A stretch of 64,000 nt of DNA from Russula earlei (lineage: Eukaryota > Basidiomycota > Agaricomycetes > Russulales > Russulaceae). A program made the translations under genes and the position numbers. This document shows positions 34,219 to 45,563 of the stretch, in pieces. The stretch spans positions 24,973-88,972 of the forward strand of contig JAGFNK010000196.1 in the NCBI GenBank assembly GCA_025769875.1, read 5' to 3'. A model generated the notes under the pieces. It was not told where the DNA came from. It worked only from the letters and a program-made list of their open reading frames with translations, and searched no databases. Every line of letters begins with the position of its first letter. Position 1 is the first letter of the stretch.

Positions 34219-37130
34219 TCATCCATCATTCTCCTTGTACATTTGAAACATATTTTGATCTAGGTGCCTCCCAAGATAATACTTTGGGATGGCTTGTATA
34301 TGGTGACCTTCTCTTGTCCACGACGAGGGAACCCGGTTTGAGCTAAACTGTGGGATTAAGACACAACTTTGCCATATTCGTTTCACGCTGATCACTTCCG
34401 AATATGGCATGTGGTTTCTAGTTGACAGGACGACTTGATGCATATGTGTTGTGGGATCCACATTGGTGAATGGACGAAACCAATGAATGTAAGCCAATGG
34501 ATGAGGGAAAGCCCCTAGGTGCTTGGGGAGTTCGAAAATAACATGAATCCATGCCAAGCGAAGCCCTTCATTTACAATAAATGATCATGATTCTGTTGCA
34601 AATATGAGACATACCTTGAAACCCCTTAGATGTCTGAGGCCTATTTCCGCTTTCGGTGACAAGAATTGTATCAAATTTTGATCCTGAACATTGTCCATGG
34701 CCACTGTTAGGGCGCTCGGGAAATGCGTTGACATGGTATGATTCTATGTCCGAATCCATTGTTGCTGACCAGTTGATATGAATCAGTTTGTAGATATTGA
34801 ACCGGTCGTAGACATTTGGCATGGTGAATCAACCGGGTATATCAATCTTCTGGAGGAAATCCTGCAATGTGTTGACAAAGTCCAGGGCGTTGTATTCCAT
34901 CGCCAGAGTCCGAACTGAGATGTAGTGGGGTGGTTTCTTGGCAATCGAATATGTAATGAAACGCACGGTCATATTTGTGGATTCCGACTCCGGGGACGAT
35001 GTTTTAAGGGACCATGCTAAGAATTGTTTATTGATAAACATAGCTTCCTGGTGTTGAATCCACCGAGCCATTTGCATAATGTAATCGCGATGATTGGAGG
35101 CCTTGAAGGCACGCTTGGCATAATCTATGTGAAGGCATTCGGAGCTTTCCATGTTGAAACCGTCAGCTGAGCCCAAATGCTTAATTCCAGCCACGTAATG
35201 CTGCATTGAGTGAACTTTCGGAATATTGAAGTGCTTGTGCACTCCAAGGTCAATCAATACACGTTTGTGTGAATGGAACACCTCCAAGGCCTGTTCTATG
35301 CACAGAAGAGTTTTTGTCGTATGCCTTTGGTATCCTGCGTATGTGATGAAGTCCAACAGTGCTCAGGCTACGAGCACCACCCAGGGATCCACGCTGCCAG
35401 AAATAACGCCCAATAGACTTTGTGACATGTCACGATACTCCCACCCTGTCCATTTCGACACGTTAGAAACACCGTGCTTGAAGTGTTTGAGTCCCGAGTA
35501 CACCGGCAGAGCTTCAAAGCATTCGTCCAAATGTTTAGCACCCATTAACTGAGCGCACCATTCCAAAAGGTGACAAAATACACCTAAAAAGAGTTGATGG
35601 AGGATATCAGGGGAAATGCACATAAAGATGTCTGTATGGGGCATGCCAGCCCAAAATGGCGAGAAGACCTTGCGCAAGCCCCATTCCGAGAACTCAGGAG
35701 GGTGATGGCCATTAGCCTCGAGATGTAAAGCCTGTTCCGTGTGCAACTGGGACCATAATGGGAATAGAAATCCATTGCCTCGGGACTTGGCAGGCATGGT
35801 ACAGATCGGGCATCGATTCTCCTTGCAGCCTGCAACCAGGCATTGCTCTGGATGATCACCCACATATGCTGCGAGGATGGGAAAGATCCGGCGGATGACA
35901 TCATCCGCACAAATCAGCTTCGTTCTGTTGCTGCCAGCACTTTTCAATGGTTCCAGTATCTTCTTCAGGCATGCGTGAAAGAGTCGGTACTTTGGTATTT
36001 GTGGGTCTGAGAAGCAGGTAATCTCGCTGGTAGGGATGTAGCCTATGAGGGATACTGCGTGATTTGAAGATTTGCGGCGAACACTCTTGCTGATGTTCCC
36101 GAGGAGTAAGATATAACGGGTAGGCTTGATGGCTGCCTGAGAAACATGATAACTGCATCTTATCGGACGCAAGGATGACTGGGCACACGACGCTGCCTGA
36201 AGGGATTTTATCCTAATGCGACATAAGACTGATAAACCTGGGATGGTGTCTAAAACGAACAGCACCTGCATTTCCCACCACCAATCCGCAGTCCACATTT
36301 CATCATATACACGCGTGTTCCCTGTGCTGTCCTCATAGATGCGCTCTGGGACATAGGATATATATTTTTTGAACATTGGGTTTGATATAAGCTCTTCAAC
36401 GCATTGTAGAGAATTTCGATACCACAATTCAAAATGATCTTGTGTCAGCTCTCCATTCTCGTCCAGTAGATCCCCAGTGAAGCTGAAGGTCTCTGTGTGC
36501 CACAGAGACCCTGCCGGAAGTGTATCGATTTTTTTGAAAAAGGAGTATGCACTTTGTATGCGAGTTGGAAGCATTTCATCGTCTATGTATATTTTATGTT
36601 AGGACTGAGTCACCAAGTGCGTAGTTGGACTTACCAATCCCAGCTTCAGAAATTCGTCTGTTCCAGTCTTGTTGACTCGGTTTATGAGCCAATTGACAAG
36701 CTCCCATTCGTCCGTATCTTCAAATGGTGCCCATGGAGGCAACCCTGATTTCTGTAGCGCCTCGCCTCACTCCTGGAATGGGGTGAGAGCTGTTCCTAAA
36801 TTCTCAGCGACCATGGCTGGATATGGCTCTACATAGCACCCTGCGTGGCATTCATCAGCTGTCGACTGAGTTTCTGTGCAAGCCCTTTTTGCCGATGGCT
36901 CATTTTGCTCAAGGGAGGTTTCTAGTGGGTGATACACAGAGGATGGCTGATGGTGATCATTGTGTTCTGGGTCAAAGAAAATGCTGCGACTGAATGGCGT
37001 GGCATCTATGTAAGCATCCCGGTGGGGCAGGTCGTCGTCGGTGAGTTGTTGCCATGCCATGCTGCATTTCTCCAGCCATGAAAGATGGAGCCTGAGAGAC
37101 CATGTTGTTTTGAAGGCCTTCTTACATAGA
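34219..37130 (-). pseudogene. Plavaka transposase
   Basis: Minus-strand coding. A C2H2-like zinc finger (CLLCKKAF..H..C) near 37140-37070 is followed by WELVNWLINRVNK, then YISYVPERIYED, WTADWWW, ILASDKMQLSCFSG, YPLYLTLGNISK, FHACLKKILEPL, PILAAYVGDHPEQCLV with a CPIC pair, FWAGMPHTDIF, ISPDILHQLFLGV, LLDFITYAGYQ, HFNIPKVHSMQHY, ECLHIDYAKRAF and a C-terminal domain ending near 34219. These blocks in this order match Plavaka transposases as I remember the family. Expected length is about 1,000 residues and nearly all of it is present. Three in-frame TGA codons interrupt it: 36769-36767, 35365-35363 (inside VA-stop-ALLDF, where the family has Arg) and 34831-34829. The rest is intact, so only point nonsense changes and perhaps one splice problem disable it. 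Confidence 0.85.
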
Positions 37131-37361
37131 AGGCATCTCTGGCTGTGTCATGTATTGTACCAATACGGAATGACTGCCAGTGTGCACTGGGAGCTTCAAG
37201 TTTCCTTTTTTCCATTTCCGCACTCCGCAGAATCCGTTATGCAACCATGTGACAGGATGTTGACGTTTGACGTACGCGATGCATGGCCAGGCACGAGGTA
37301 AAAAAAAACAACACGCGCACCTTGTATCGTAACCATCATCACAACCCTTTCACCTGGCTTC

Positions 37362-39459
37362 ATGGATCAACATATAACTCGTTCACTGCCGCCCCACAAC
37401 CAAAGTGCAGGTCTTGAGTAAGTAGATTCTCCTCTCATCATGATATGACACCAGCTCATGTATTGTAGTTGACGAAGACCAGGCCCGCAAGACAGCCAAG
37501 GCTAAGAAGGCAACAAAGAAAGCCATGAATGCGGCGAAGAGGAAGCAGAAGGAGCTGCAGTGGGAGAACGTCGGTAAGTGATTTGGATATCCTGTTTTCT
37601 TGACATTCACCGGATGTCCAGCTCCAACTCCAAAACCCACTGAACACTCACGTCCCCCTGTTGAAGAGGATGACTCGGTATGTACAAAACTCGTTTACAT
37701 TGCACAGGTATTCACGTTTGCAGATACATTTTTATGGGTCCAACCGCCCACATCTGAGTTTGCGCAACTCGGTGATACCGCCACCTCCAATGGTGGTCGT
37801 GGTGAGACGTTCACCCCACCGCCATCCAGAGGTGCAGGTTGCTGGGCAAACATCAAGGAGTGAAAGTGCAGAGGACCCTATCGAACGTGACGAAAGCGAT
37901 ACTGACCAGGGTGTATACCCTACCGAACGTGACGACTCCCTTGAAACCTATACTGACCAGGGTGGATATGACAAGGAGGATGCCAATGGCTCGTCCCCCA
38001 TTTCTTCAGGAGACGAGCCAGAACAGGTAATATCCTGGCCACGCATACGACATTCGAGGAGGCCCCACAGTTCTCCTTCTCCAGAACATGGTGATCCAGA
38101 GGAAGCGACATCCCAAAAACGCCGACACTCAAATTTTGTTATCTCCCAACATGGACGCACCAGGTCTGGCTCTCAATGCAGACACACCAGTTCTGCTGTC
38201 TCCCGACGCGGACACACCAGTTCTGTAGCCTCTCAACGCAGACGCACTAGTTCTGTCGCCTCTCAACGCGGACGCACTAGCTCTGTCACCTCTCAACGTG
38301 GATGCACTAGCTCTGTTGTCTTCCCCTGCCAACACCCAAACTCCCACCCCTCAGTCCATTCGTCAGACTTGGACCCTGGCCCTGCGCACAAAGTCAGGCA
38401 GGTACACTCAGTCAATGGGCGCCCAAAGGCCAAGGACTTCAGAGCGGACATCCAGGATGTCATCAGTGCTGCGATTACTCACTATCGTGCTGACCTCAGC
38501 ACGATGAATAGCTATCCCAACATGGTCACTGAAACAAACTGGGCCAAGGCCACATGGAAGGCAGGTTGCAAGGAGAAGGATGTCAACATGGTTCCCAATG
38601 TGAATCATCTGCGCATAGTGAGTGAATATATACATTCTATTTGTTTAGATTATACGTGGGCCACATAGATCACGGCGCGATCCAGCCATCTTCACGGTGA
38701 TGTCAAGACCAAGGCCAAAGACGTGGTGGCCAATGTTTTCAACTTCCAACACACATACAATCCGACCGTCATTGCCAACCAATGCACTCGAGTGGCTGAG
38801 CTCAAGTGTGATTTCACCTACGTTTATCGGGTACGTTGCCAGTCAGTGTACTAACATTTCATGTTGCACTGTTGACCAGGGTTTCCCACAGCAAACAACA
38901 GGGTGGAGTGGTTTTTTGAAGAGCCGTGCAATCCAAGACATAATCAACAAAGTCTGGTTCCGAAATTCATCAAAAAGCAAGCCTGATGCCATTATATTCC
39001 ATGATCAATATGATCCATTCCCACTGGTTGCCATTGTGCTCACATTGTCTGCGGTGAAATTTCCAAATGTTGCCCTTGCTAAGCCATATTTATTGAACTT
39101 ATAGATGGAATGCGCCCTCGATGAATGGAGAACCGGGTCATACAGCCCTGTCGCCTTCACAGTGGCAGACTACAAGCATGTTTTCGAGGACGCACATGAG
39201 ATGCTCCAAAGTTTCGACCAAGCTACGAAGGACCTTGGTATCCTGCCGGCGTTGCAGAAGGCAATATTCACTGGTGGCTGGTCTGTATCCATCGCCTTCA
39301 AATGAACTGTGCTAATAACTTGACAGTGTCTACGGAAAGTTTGATGCTGAAGAAGGGTCGCGCTCACACCAGAACTCACTGTCTGAGGACGCCATCAAGA
39401 AGGCGATCGAAGAACATCAGAATGGCGTTGACTGGAGCGACGATGAAGACGTCGAGTAG
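37362..39459 (+). CDS. DUF6532-domain protein carried by the Plavaka element
   Basis: The probable start is ATG 37362 (MDQHITRSLPP), with small introns between exons. An early exon is lysine/alanine-rich (ARKTAKAKKATKKAMNAAK). A long exon from about 37670 holds an acidic region, a serine/arginine minisatellite-encoded stretch and FRADIQDVISAAITHYRADL. The C-terminal exons carry AKDVVANVFNF, IQDIINKVWFRN, DPFPLVAIVLTL, ECALDEWRTGSYSPVAFT and the tail DWSDDEDVE, with the stop at 39457. The IxxxINKxWF, PFPL and ALDEW..G blocks fit DUF6532, an Agaricomycete domain of unknown function. Exon edges are approximate. I saw no in-frame TGA in the domain, unlike its neighbour, so it may have stayed functional longer. 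Confidence 0.7.
38144..38320 (+). repeat. 30-bp minisatellite within the DUF6532 gene
   Basis: Five full 30-bp units from 38171 plus a shorter one before them. Each encodes a ten-residue block of the form QRGRTSSVAS. The period is a multiple of three, so the repeat can vary in number without changing frame. It would form a basic, serine-rich, disordered linker. Confidence 0.85.
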
Positions 39460-39843
39460 TTTAAAAATATTAGTTAGCGTTGATGTGTGAAATATACATT
39501 GTTTCCTGACATTTTTGTGAATGCAAGTGCCTGAGTCATTTATCATAACAATGTTGCAATTGGTAGAACATAGGCGTGTGGTTGGCTACATAGGCTTCCG
39601 TAGCACTCCTGACTATGGTTGACTATGGGGAGAACCGTATATTTATGTTGTCGATGTAACATTGTATGATTTATGTAGCATTGGTAAAAGAAACATAGTC
39701 AATGGTGCTCTATATAACTCTGGCGGTGGCTATATAGAGTTTGGTGGTTGCTATGTAGGCATGAAACCTCGATGGTTGTAAAGTTGCTACAGACGCTATG
39801 GTAGCTATATAGCGCTACATAGCATTTTCGTTTTTTCCTGATG
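39460..39843. other. Right subterminal region of the Plavaka element
   Basis: Non-coding. It contains repeated phrases of the kind gactatgg, ctatatag and gctatgtag, related to phrases in the left subterminal region, as expected for transposase-binding repeats. It ends in the right inverted terminus. Confidence 0.6.
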
Positions 39844-40137
39844 GTACTGGTACTGGTTGAGAGAGGTGTTTGTGGAGGGAGAAAGCCAGAGTACTAGATA
39901 GGGTGGTCACAAAGGAGTGCCCTTGGTAAAGAGAATGCTGCAAATCAAATGGACAGTCTGAGGACAGTCTACTTTTTTATTGAGCACTTATATACTACAA
40001 GGGAGCTACAAAATAGGGTACAAGTCATAACCTTGTTATCAAGCACAATGGAAGGATGGATAAGATGCTGGAGGATGCTTCATAAGCATGCTCAGTAATG
40101 CTCAGTAATCTGTGGAGTAACAGGGTCATAGGTGATT
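39844..40137 (+). mobile_element. L1 LTR, right part after the Plavaka element
   Basis: It continues the LTR broken at 32806, through gacagtctgaggacagtct and aaccttgttatcaagcacaa, then stops near 40137, well short of the expected LTR end. A second, inverted L1 fragment begins at 40140. Confidence 0.8.
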
Positions 40138-40139
40138 GT

Positions 40140-40376
40140 TGTCATGAACCACTTCCTGGAGAGGGCCCTTCAAGGACCCTTCTATATTAGAGGAAACCCA
40201 GGCTCTATGGTGCCACCCTGTTCACACAGCCAAAAGGGGTGAGTAGAGGTGTCCACAATATTGTGTGTACATTGTCATGCAATTGATTCCAGGCACAATC
40301 AACATACAGCAAGCCCTACTTGATGGCAACCTATCTAACAGTAAAGGACAATGTTAAAGGCTCTCTAATGACCCTT
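40140..40376 (-). mobile_element. Inverted L1 LTR fragment
   Basis: Reading tgtcatgaaccacttcc then the gagagggcccttcaaggacc phrase, this is the reverse complement of about the last 235 bp of an L1 LTR. It is CpG-poor (tattgtgtgtacattg), hence old. It is cut off where the gypsy LTR begins. Confidence 0.8.
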
Positions 40377-41517
40377 TGTTGTGGTCTCCCCCTTATTCAT
40401 CACTAACCCTTGCCTCCTTGATTACTGTTCTTTATCCTTCACCCTCATCCCCTTGGTTACCATTTCATCCCTTGATATTGATTGACAGCTGTTGTTTCAC
40501 CTTTTGTGTTTCACCCATTGTTTGATCCCTTTTTGCCATTGGCTCACCTTTTATCTATTATTCTGCATATAGTACTGTACAGCCTTGCTACATACAGTAT
40601 TTAAGCACCTGTAGTAGCTGGGGAATGCCCCAAGCTTAGCTTTGTCCCATTTCCTGTTGCATCCCCTGCCCTGTACCCTCTCTCAATCACAACTTGCTTG
40701 TGCTGGCTTATACCTTGCTTGACATCAACATACTAGGAGGAACCCTTGTGTTCCTCTTGCTTCTCTCTTGCTCTATCATTGTCCTCCTCTTCTGTGAGAT
40801 TACCAGGAGATCAACTCTGTCTGTGGATTAGTCATTGCCTGACTTAATCTTGAGATGCTAAGGCCCCTTTTACCAACTGAGAATTCTTGAATCTTGAACT
40901 TGAACTTGGATTTCAGGATTTTCCAGGAGTGACAGGAATGACAGGTGTGATGTAAGTGACATAATAAACTAATATGAGTCTATTTCAAATATGAGTTATT
41001 TTTTGGTGTGATTTGCTGGGTTTACATGTGATATGTAAAATATTTTTTCTAACCCTTCCTTCCACTCCTTCCAAGTGGGGTATTGCAAGCATGTCATTAA
41101 GGCAGAAAATGTGTCACCAATATGTGGGTGCACATCTTTGTGCAAATTTTGTATGTGCAGCTCTGATGAAAATGGGGCTGCAAGCACCCAGATGTTGAGC
41201 TTGAGTTGGCCTGCTTGACTCCAAGTTTGATGCTGACACATCATGTGTAACCCCATATATGCGAATATGCAAATGACAACAGAAAAAAATGCATATTAAT
41301 GTATTATATACATATCACTTACATCACTCCTGTCACTCCCGGAAAATCCCAAAATCCAAGTCCAAGTTCAAGATTCAAGAATTCTTGGTTGGTAAAAGGG
41401 GCCTAAACCTTTGAACCAGTCTCTTTGAGCTGGTCCCCATTGAACCCTTGAACCAAGTCACAGGGACTTGGCCCCATTGAACTAAGCTAATGCTCCAATG
41501 GCCACAATGCTGTAACA
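40377..41517 (+). mobile_element. 5' LTR of gypsy element A (with a MITE inside)
   Basis: It begins tgttgtggtctcccc and ends atgctgtaaca, i.e. TGTT..AACA. Without the 545 bp of MITE plus one target copy it is about 596 bp. It contains a tatttaagcacc promoter-like segment near 40601 and precedes the gag region by 100 bp. The matching 3' LTR is not in the window, so the edges rest on termini and position alone. Confidence 0.6.
40862..41403. mobile_element. PIF/Harbinger-type MITE, 542 bp
   Basis: Terminal inverted repeats of about 85-90 bp begin ggccccttttacca at both ends and are flanked by TAA at 40859-40861 and 41404-41406, the 3-bp TWA target typical of Harbinger elements. The inner part of the repeat (cttgaacttgaacttgga, then ggagtgacagg) is similar to the right end of the Harbinger element at 54.99 kb. 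It has no coding capacity. Confidence 0.88.
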
Positions 41518-41617
41518 CAAGCTAAGCTTCTCTACTCCATTCTGGAGATCAACCTCAAATTATCACCAAACCGCTGGATCTACATCCAACCCAGACCCTC
41601 CCCAGACCTCCCTCAAC

Positions 41618-42960
41618 ATGTTGTTGGAACTGCCACTTGGGACAGCTTCCACACTTTCCTTTGCTACGTCACCACTGAAAACAACAAAGAACTACCTGTC
41701 AAATTCATCAACAACTGTTGGTTTGAGTTACAACTCAGAAGGGGACAACTCTACACTCATCAGGAACAGCCTTGGGTTAGGCTACTGGAGGGAAAATGAC
41801 CCCCTCTATGAACCACCATCAGAATCAGAAGCCTCTTCTACAGAAGGCAACCCCCCTCAGCAAGAAAACACCCCTAAATCCCCTGAATCAGAAATTTTCT
41901 CTGAAACCCAGGAACTCATTGAACCACTAGAACCCCAGACACCCCCAGAATCCCCAGAACCCCCAGAACTCACTATGGCAGCACAAGCTGCCCCAGCTCC
42001 CCAAGTCACTGCACAACCTCCAATTGTAGCACAAGCACCACAAGCAGCCCAAAGGTCCAATGGGTCTCTTAGTGGCAAAGAACCTATGGTCTTCACAGGT
42101 GAAAGAAGCAAAACCAAATGATTTATCATGGAGTTCAACCTCTACTGGGGCCTCAATGATGACAAAGCAGTTATGATGGAACCCTTGAAAAGGGTCATCT
42201 TAGCCCTCTCCTACATTCAAGGGGAAAAGGTGGAAGATTGGGTAAATTCACAAGTAACTGCCCTCAGAGAAAAAATAACAAGGGCCCAGAACCCCATCAA
42301 CCAAAATGATAATGATGAAGTTCTGTGGACTGATTTCATCACTGATTTCACATTCAAGTTCACCAACACAGCAGAAAAGGAAGATGCCCAAGCAGCTCTG
42401 GTCAAGCTGGAAATGAAAGACTCCCTTGAGAACTACATTTCCACCTTTGAACAGCTACTAACTAAAACAGGGTGGCCAGAAACTGATGTGATTGCCATCA
42501 AAAGCTTCAAAAATGGACTCAAGAGCAGACTCTATTGGGCAATCTTGAACAGGGACATCTGGCCCACCATGCTCCAAGAGTGGAAGGAGGAGGCCAGAAG
42601 ACAACATCGACCATTCATGACCATCATGGGAAAAACTCAAGGGAAAGAAAACCACACACTCCCCTTTGGAAAACAAACCCCACCACTCTGATTGAATGCA
42701 GGTGGACGCCACTAAGTCCAACTTCAAAAAACTTACTGAAGAAGAAAGGAAACAACTCACAAAAGAGGGACATTGTTTCTGCTGCAGAGAAAAGGGCCAC
42801 CTCAGTAGGGAATGCCCCAAAAACTCAACCTCCACTACCACCAAAGGTCACACCACTGAACCAACCCCAGAACCATCTAAACAAGAAGAACTGGCCTCCA
42901 TGGTGGCCCACATGAAGGCTCTGCCAGCCAAAGAACAAGCCAAAATTTGGGACCTCACTC
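41618..42960 (+). pseudogene. Gypsy element A, gag region
   Basis: It starts near 41618. A proline- and glutamate-rich N-terminal part is followed by FNLYWGLNDDKAVM, the gag core common to basidiomycete gypsy elements, and a CCHC zinc knuckle CFCCREKGHLSREC at 42778-42819. An in-frame TGA lies at 42119-42121, directly before FIMEFNLYW. The frame changes near 42600-42640, so the knuckle lies in another frame. It would form the particle and bind element RNA. Non-functional in its present form. Confidence 0.8.
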
Positions 42961-43044
42961 TCAAAGAGGATTTTCTCTAGGCCAAAGTGCGACAGTCAGC
43001 ACAGAGGCCCAAATAGATACCATTGTCAACCATAAAGTAACTCA

Positions 43045-45563
43045 ATGAAAGTTCCTTTTATGATAACAACCAATGGAAAGACTGGCCAAGCGCTCCTTGA
43101 CAGTGGAGCAACAGAAAATTTTGTCAGTCAGGGAATGTCACCGACTGGGGGTGGTGTCGCTGACAAATTGTTTCACGCACTGGACGTGCGCACAGAGTCG
43201 AGCAAGACGACAAGCTCTCGTGAGAATCAAGGATCTCGGTGACAACACAGCAAAGGCTAGTGTGTACCGTGGAGTGGAAAGATAACAAATAAGTCTTCGT
43301 GTTTGAAGAATTAGAGAGATGAGAGAGATTCTAAGATGATTGCTTGATTCCCTGCAAGCCTACAGTCCTGAAGCTGAATCTAGTGATATTTCACAAGAGA
43401 ACAAGCTTAGGGCTTGTTCTCTTCTACAGACAGGTTTATATAGACAGTATGTCCTATATCAAATAGTAGACATGAAGTAACAGTGAGGCAATCGAGACTA
43501 GAACACACTGGAAGGTGGTGGTACATGCAAGGCTAATGAGTCAGGAGAATGCATGGGAACAATGAGGTCTGTCCTGGGTAGGCTTGTCTGGTTGCCGGTC
43601 CAGTCCAAAGAACCGGTGCTTGTGACAGGGAATCATAGGAAAATTACAAATCCCACTTCGAACCCTCAGAACCTCCAGACCCATCATCAATGTGGATGGT
43701 ACCAGCAACCAAGGAGGAGCATTAACCCACTATGCTCACATGGCCATATGACATGGCCCTACCACATGACTTCTCACCTTTTATGTAACCAATTTAGGAG
43801 AAGACAGAATGATTCTTGGCTACCCCTTCTTAAAGGTGTTGAACCCCCCTTGTCAACTGGAGCACTGGTCATCTTAGAAACCACCTAGGGGTCCTCCTCA
43901 TCAAAAGGTCTTCTCAGAAGAAGCAGCCAAATGACTCCCACCTAGTTGAGGAGAACTTGACTTCAGAATCACCCTGAGACCCGACGTCTCCAAGTTCCTT
44001 GATTACTGAACTTACCCCCTTCCCCAGAATGAGAAACAGGAGCTATCAAGACAAATACAAGAAGACCTGGCCAAAGGCTTCATCAGGGATGGCATCTCAG
44101 ACTTTGTCTCCCCTGTTTTCTTTGTCCAAAAGAAGGATGGCACCACCCCACAAATGGTAGTAGACTACCAGAAACTCAACAATGCCACTGTCCCTGATTA
44201 CCATGCATTACCAAACATGGAAGAACAATTACACCAAATAAGGGGCAAAACTACCTTTAGCAAATTTGATGTCAGAGCTGGTTACAATAACATCCTGATT
44301 CACCCAGAAGATTGGCACAAGGGGGCCTTCAAAACCCAATTTGGAACATTCATTCCTATGGTAATGGGTTTTGGTTTCACCAATGCTCTGGCAGCCTTCC
44401 AACAAGCAATGAACCACACCCTCCAACCCTGGCTTCTCAAGTACCCCGAAAATATCTACAACTACTTAGACAACATGGTGATAGCCACAGCAACAGGGGA
44501 AGAGCATCTTCACTGACAAATCACACATGAATTCCTTGACCTCCTTGAAAGGGACTCTTATTTTTTGAAAGCGTCCAAATGTGCCTTCAAGCAAAGCAAA
44601 ATTGACTTCTTGGGCTTCTGAATCAATCAAGGGACCCTTAAAGTTGACCCAGTCAAAATGGATGCCTCAAAAACTGGCTGAGACCCCCAAATAACCTGAA
44701 ACAAGTACAACAAATCATGGGTGCCCGCAACTATCAACGAACATTCATCCAAGATTTCGCTAAAATAGCTCATCCCATCTTTTCCACAATTAAGAAAGGA
44801 ACCCCCTTTCTCTGGACCTCAGAAGCGACTGCTGTCCTGGAAACCCTAATATCCACAGTCTGCGATGACCCTGAACTGTACATGGCCAACCCCAATCTCC
44901 CATACAAATTAGAAACTGATGCCTCACAGTTTGCCACTGGAGCAATTTTATTCCAGAAGGATTCAAGGGGAAAAAGAAAAATGATTGGCAACATGTCACA
45001 TGCATTCAATGAAGCAGAGAGGAACTACCCAGTTTGGGATAGAGAATTCCTAGCCTTGATCCTCACACTCCAACACTGGCAATACTTGTTAGTGGGAACC
45101 AAACACCCCATCAAACATTTTATGGATCATGCCAACCTCACTCATTACCAACTTCCTCACAAAATCAATTGAAGAATCACAGGATATATCTCCACACTTG
45201 CAGACTACCACTTTGAAATTCACCACAAACCAGGAGTCTCTAACTGAGCAGATGCTCTCTCATGATGACCAGACCACAACAATGGATCAGGAGATGATCA
45301 GAACATCATGGCACTCCCCAATAAACTCTTCATTTGCACACTCCACACTGAGGACCTCTATGCTCAGGTCCTAACTGAACAAAAGAACTGACAATCAGAT
45401 CTACTTATGTGGAAAGTCAAACACAACCTCCAGGAAGAAGATGGTGCACTATTCAAAGATGGAAGACTGGTTGTACCATACCAAGAACCCCTCTTATGAA
45501 AGATTTTACACACCTACCATGACAGCATTCTTGGCAGACATACAGGAAACACTTGGACCCTAT
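43045..45563 (+). pseudogene. Gypsy element A, pol region (protease, RT, RNase H, start of integrase)
   Basis: The protease active site LLDSGATENF is at about 43093-43122, and 492 bp of solo LTR follows shortly after. Reverse transcriptase runs from about 44030, with FVQKKDGT, FSKFDVRAGYNN, and YLDNMVI in place of the catalytic YLDD (Asn codon 44472-44474). RNase H follows with LETDASQFATGAILF and RNYPVWDREFLALI. Integrase is represented only by its N-terminal part (ILHTYHDSILGRHTG) up to 45563. Many in-frame TGA codons are present (44514, 44619, 45170, 45245, 45263, 45266, 45389, 45497), several at positions where such elements have Arg. The distal integrase and 3' LTR are missing. Clearly dead. 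Confidence 0.85.
43136..43627. mobile_element. Solo LTR, third family, 492 bp, inside gypsy A protease
   Basis: It begins tgtcaccgactgggggtgg and ends gtgcttgtgaca. The target duplication GGGAA is present at 43131-43135 and 43628-43632. It is rich in CpG, whereas the gypsy element around it is depleted, so it landed later. Confidence 0.9.

Larger units (their letters stand above)
32807..39843. mobile_element. Plavaka-type DNA transposon, 7,037 bp, near full length
   Basis: The termini are inverted: the left begins catcaggaaaaa and the right, read in reverse complement, begins catcaggaaaaaa. The direct repeat gt lies on both sides (32805-32806 and 39844-39845). The L1 LTR at 30988 acts as an empty site: it reads gaggaactggtattgg where the joined flanks here read gaggtactggtactgg, so both edges are fixed to within a base or two. 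The element carries a Plavaka-like transposase on the minus strand and a DUF6532 gene on the plus strand, with subterminal repeats of ctatggaga and ctatatag type near both ends (about 32840-33140 and 39600-39830). A C-rich, CpG-rich stretch at 33200-34100 has open frames without any domain and may be regulatory. Confidence 0.85.

Noticed and set aside
32807..39843. Annotation of the 7-kb element as two LTR fragments with unrelated host genes between
   Set aside because: The inverted catcaggaaaaa ends, gt duplication and empty-site comparison show one DNA transposon; the genes inside belong to it.
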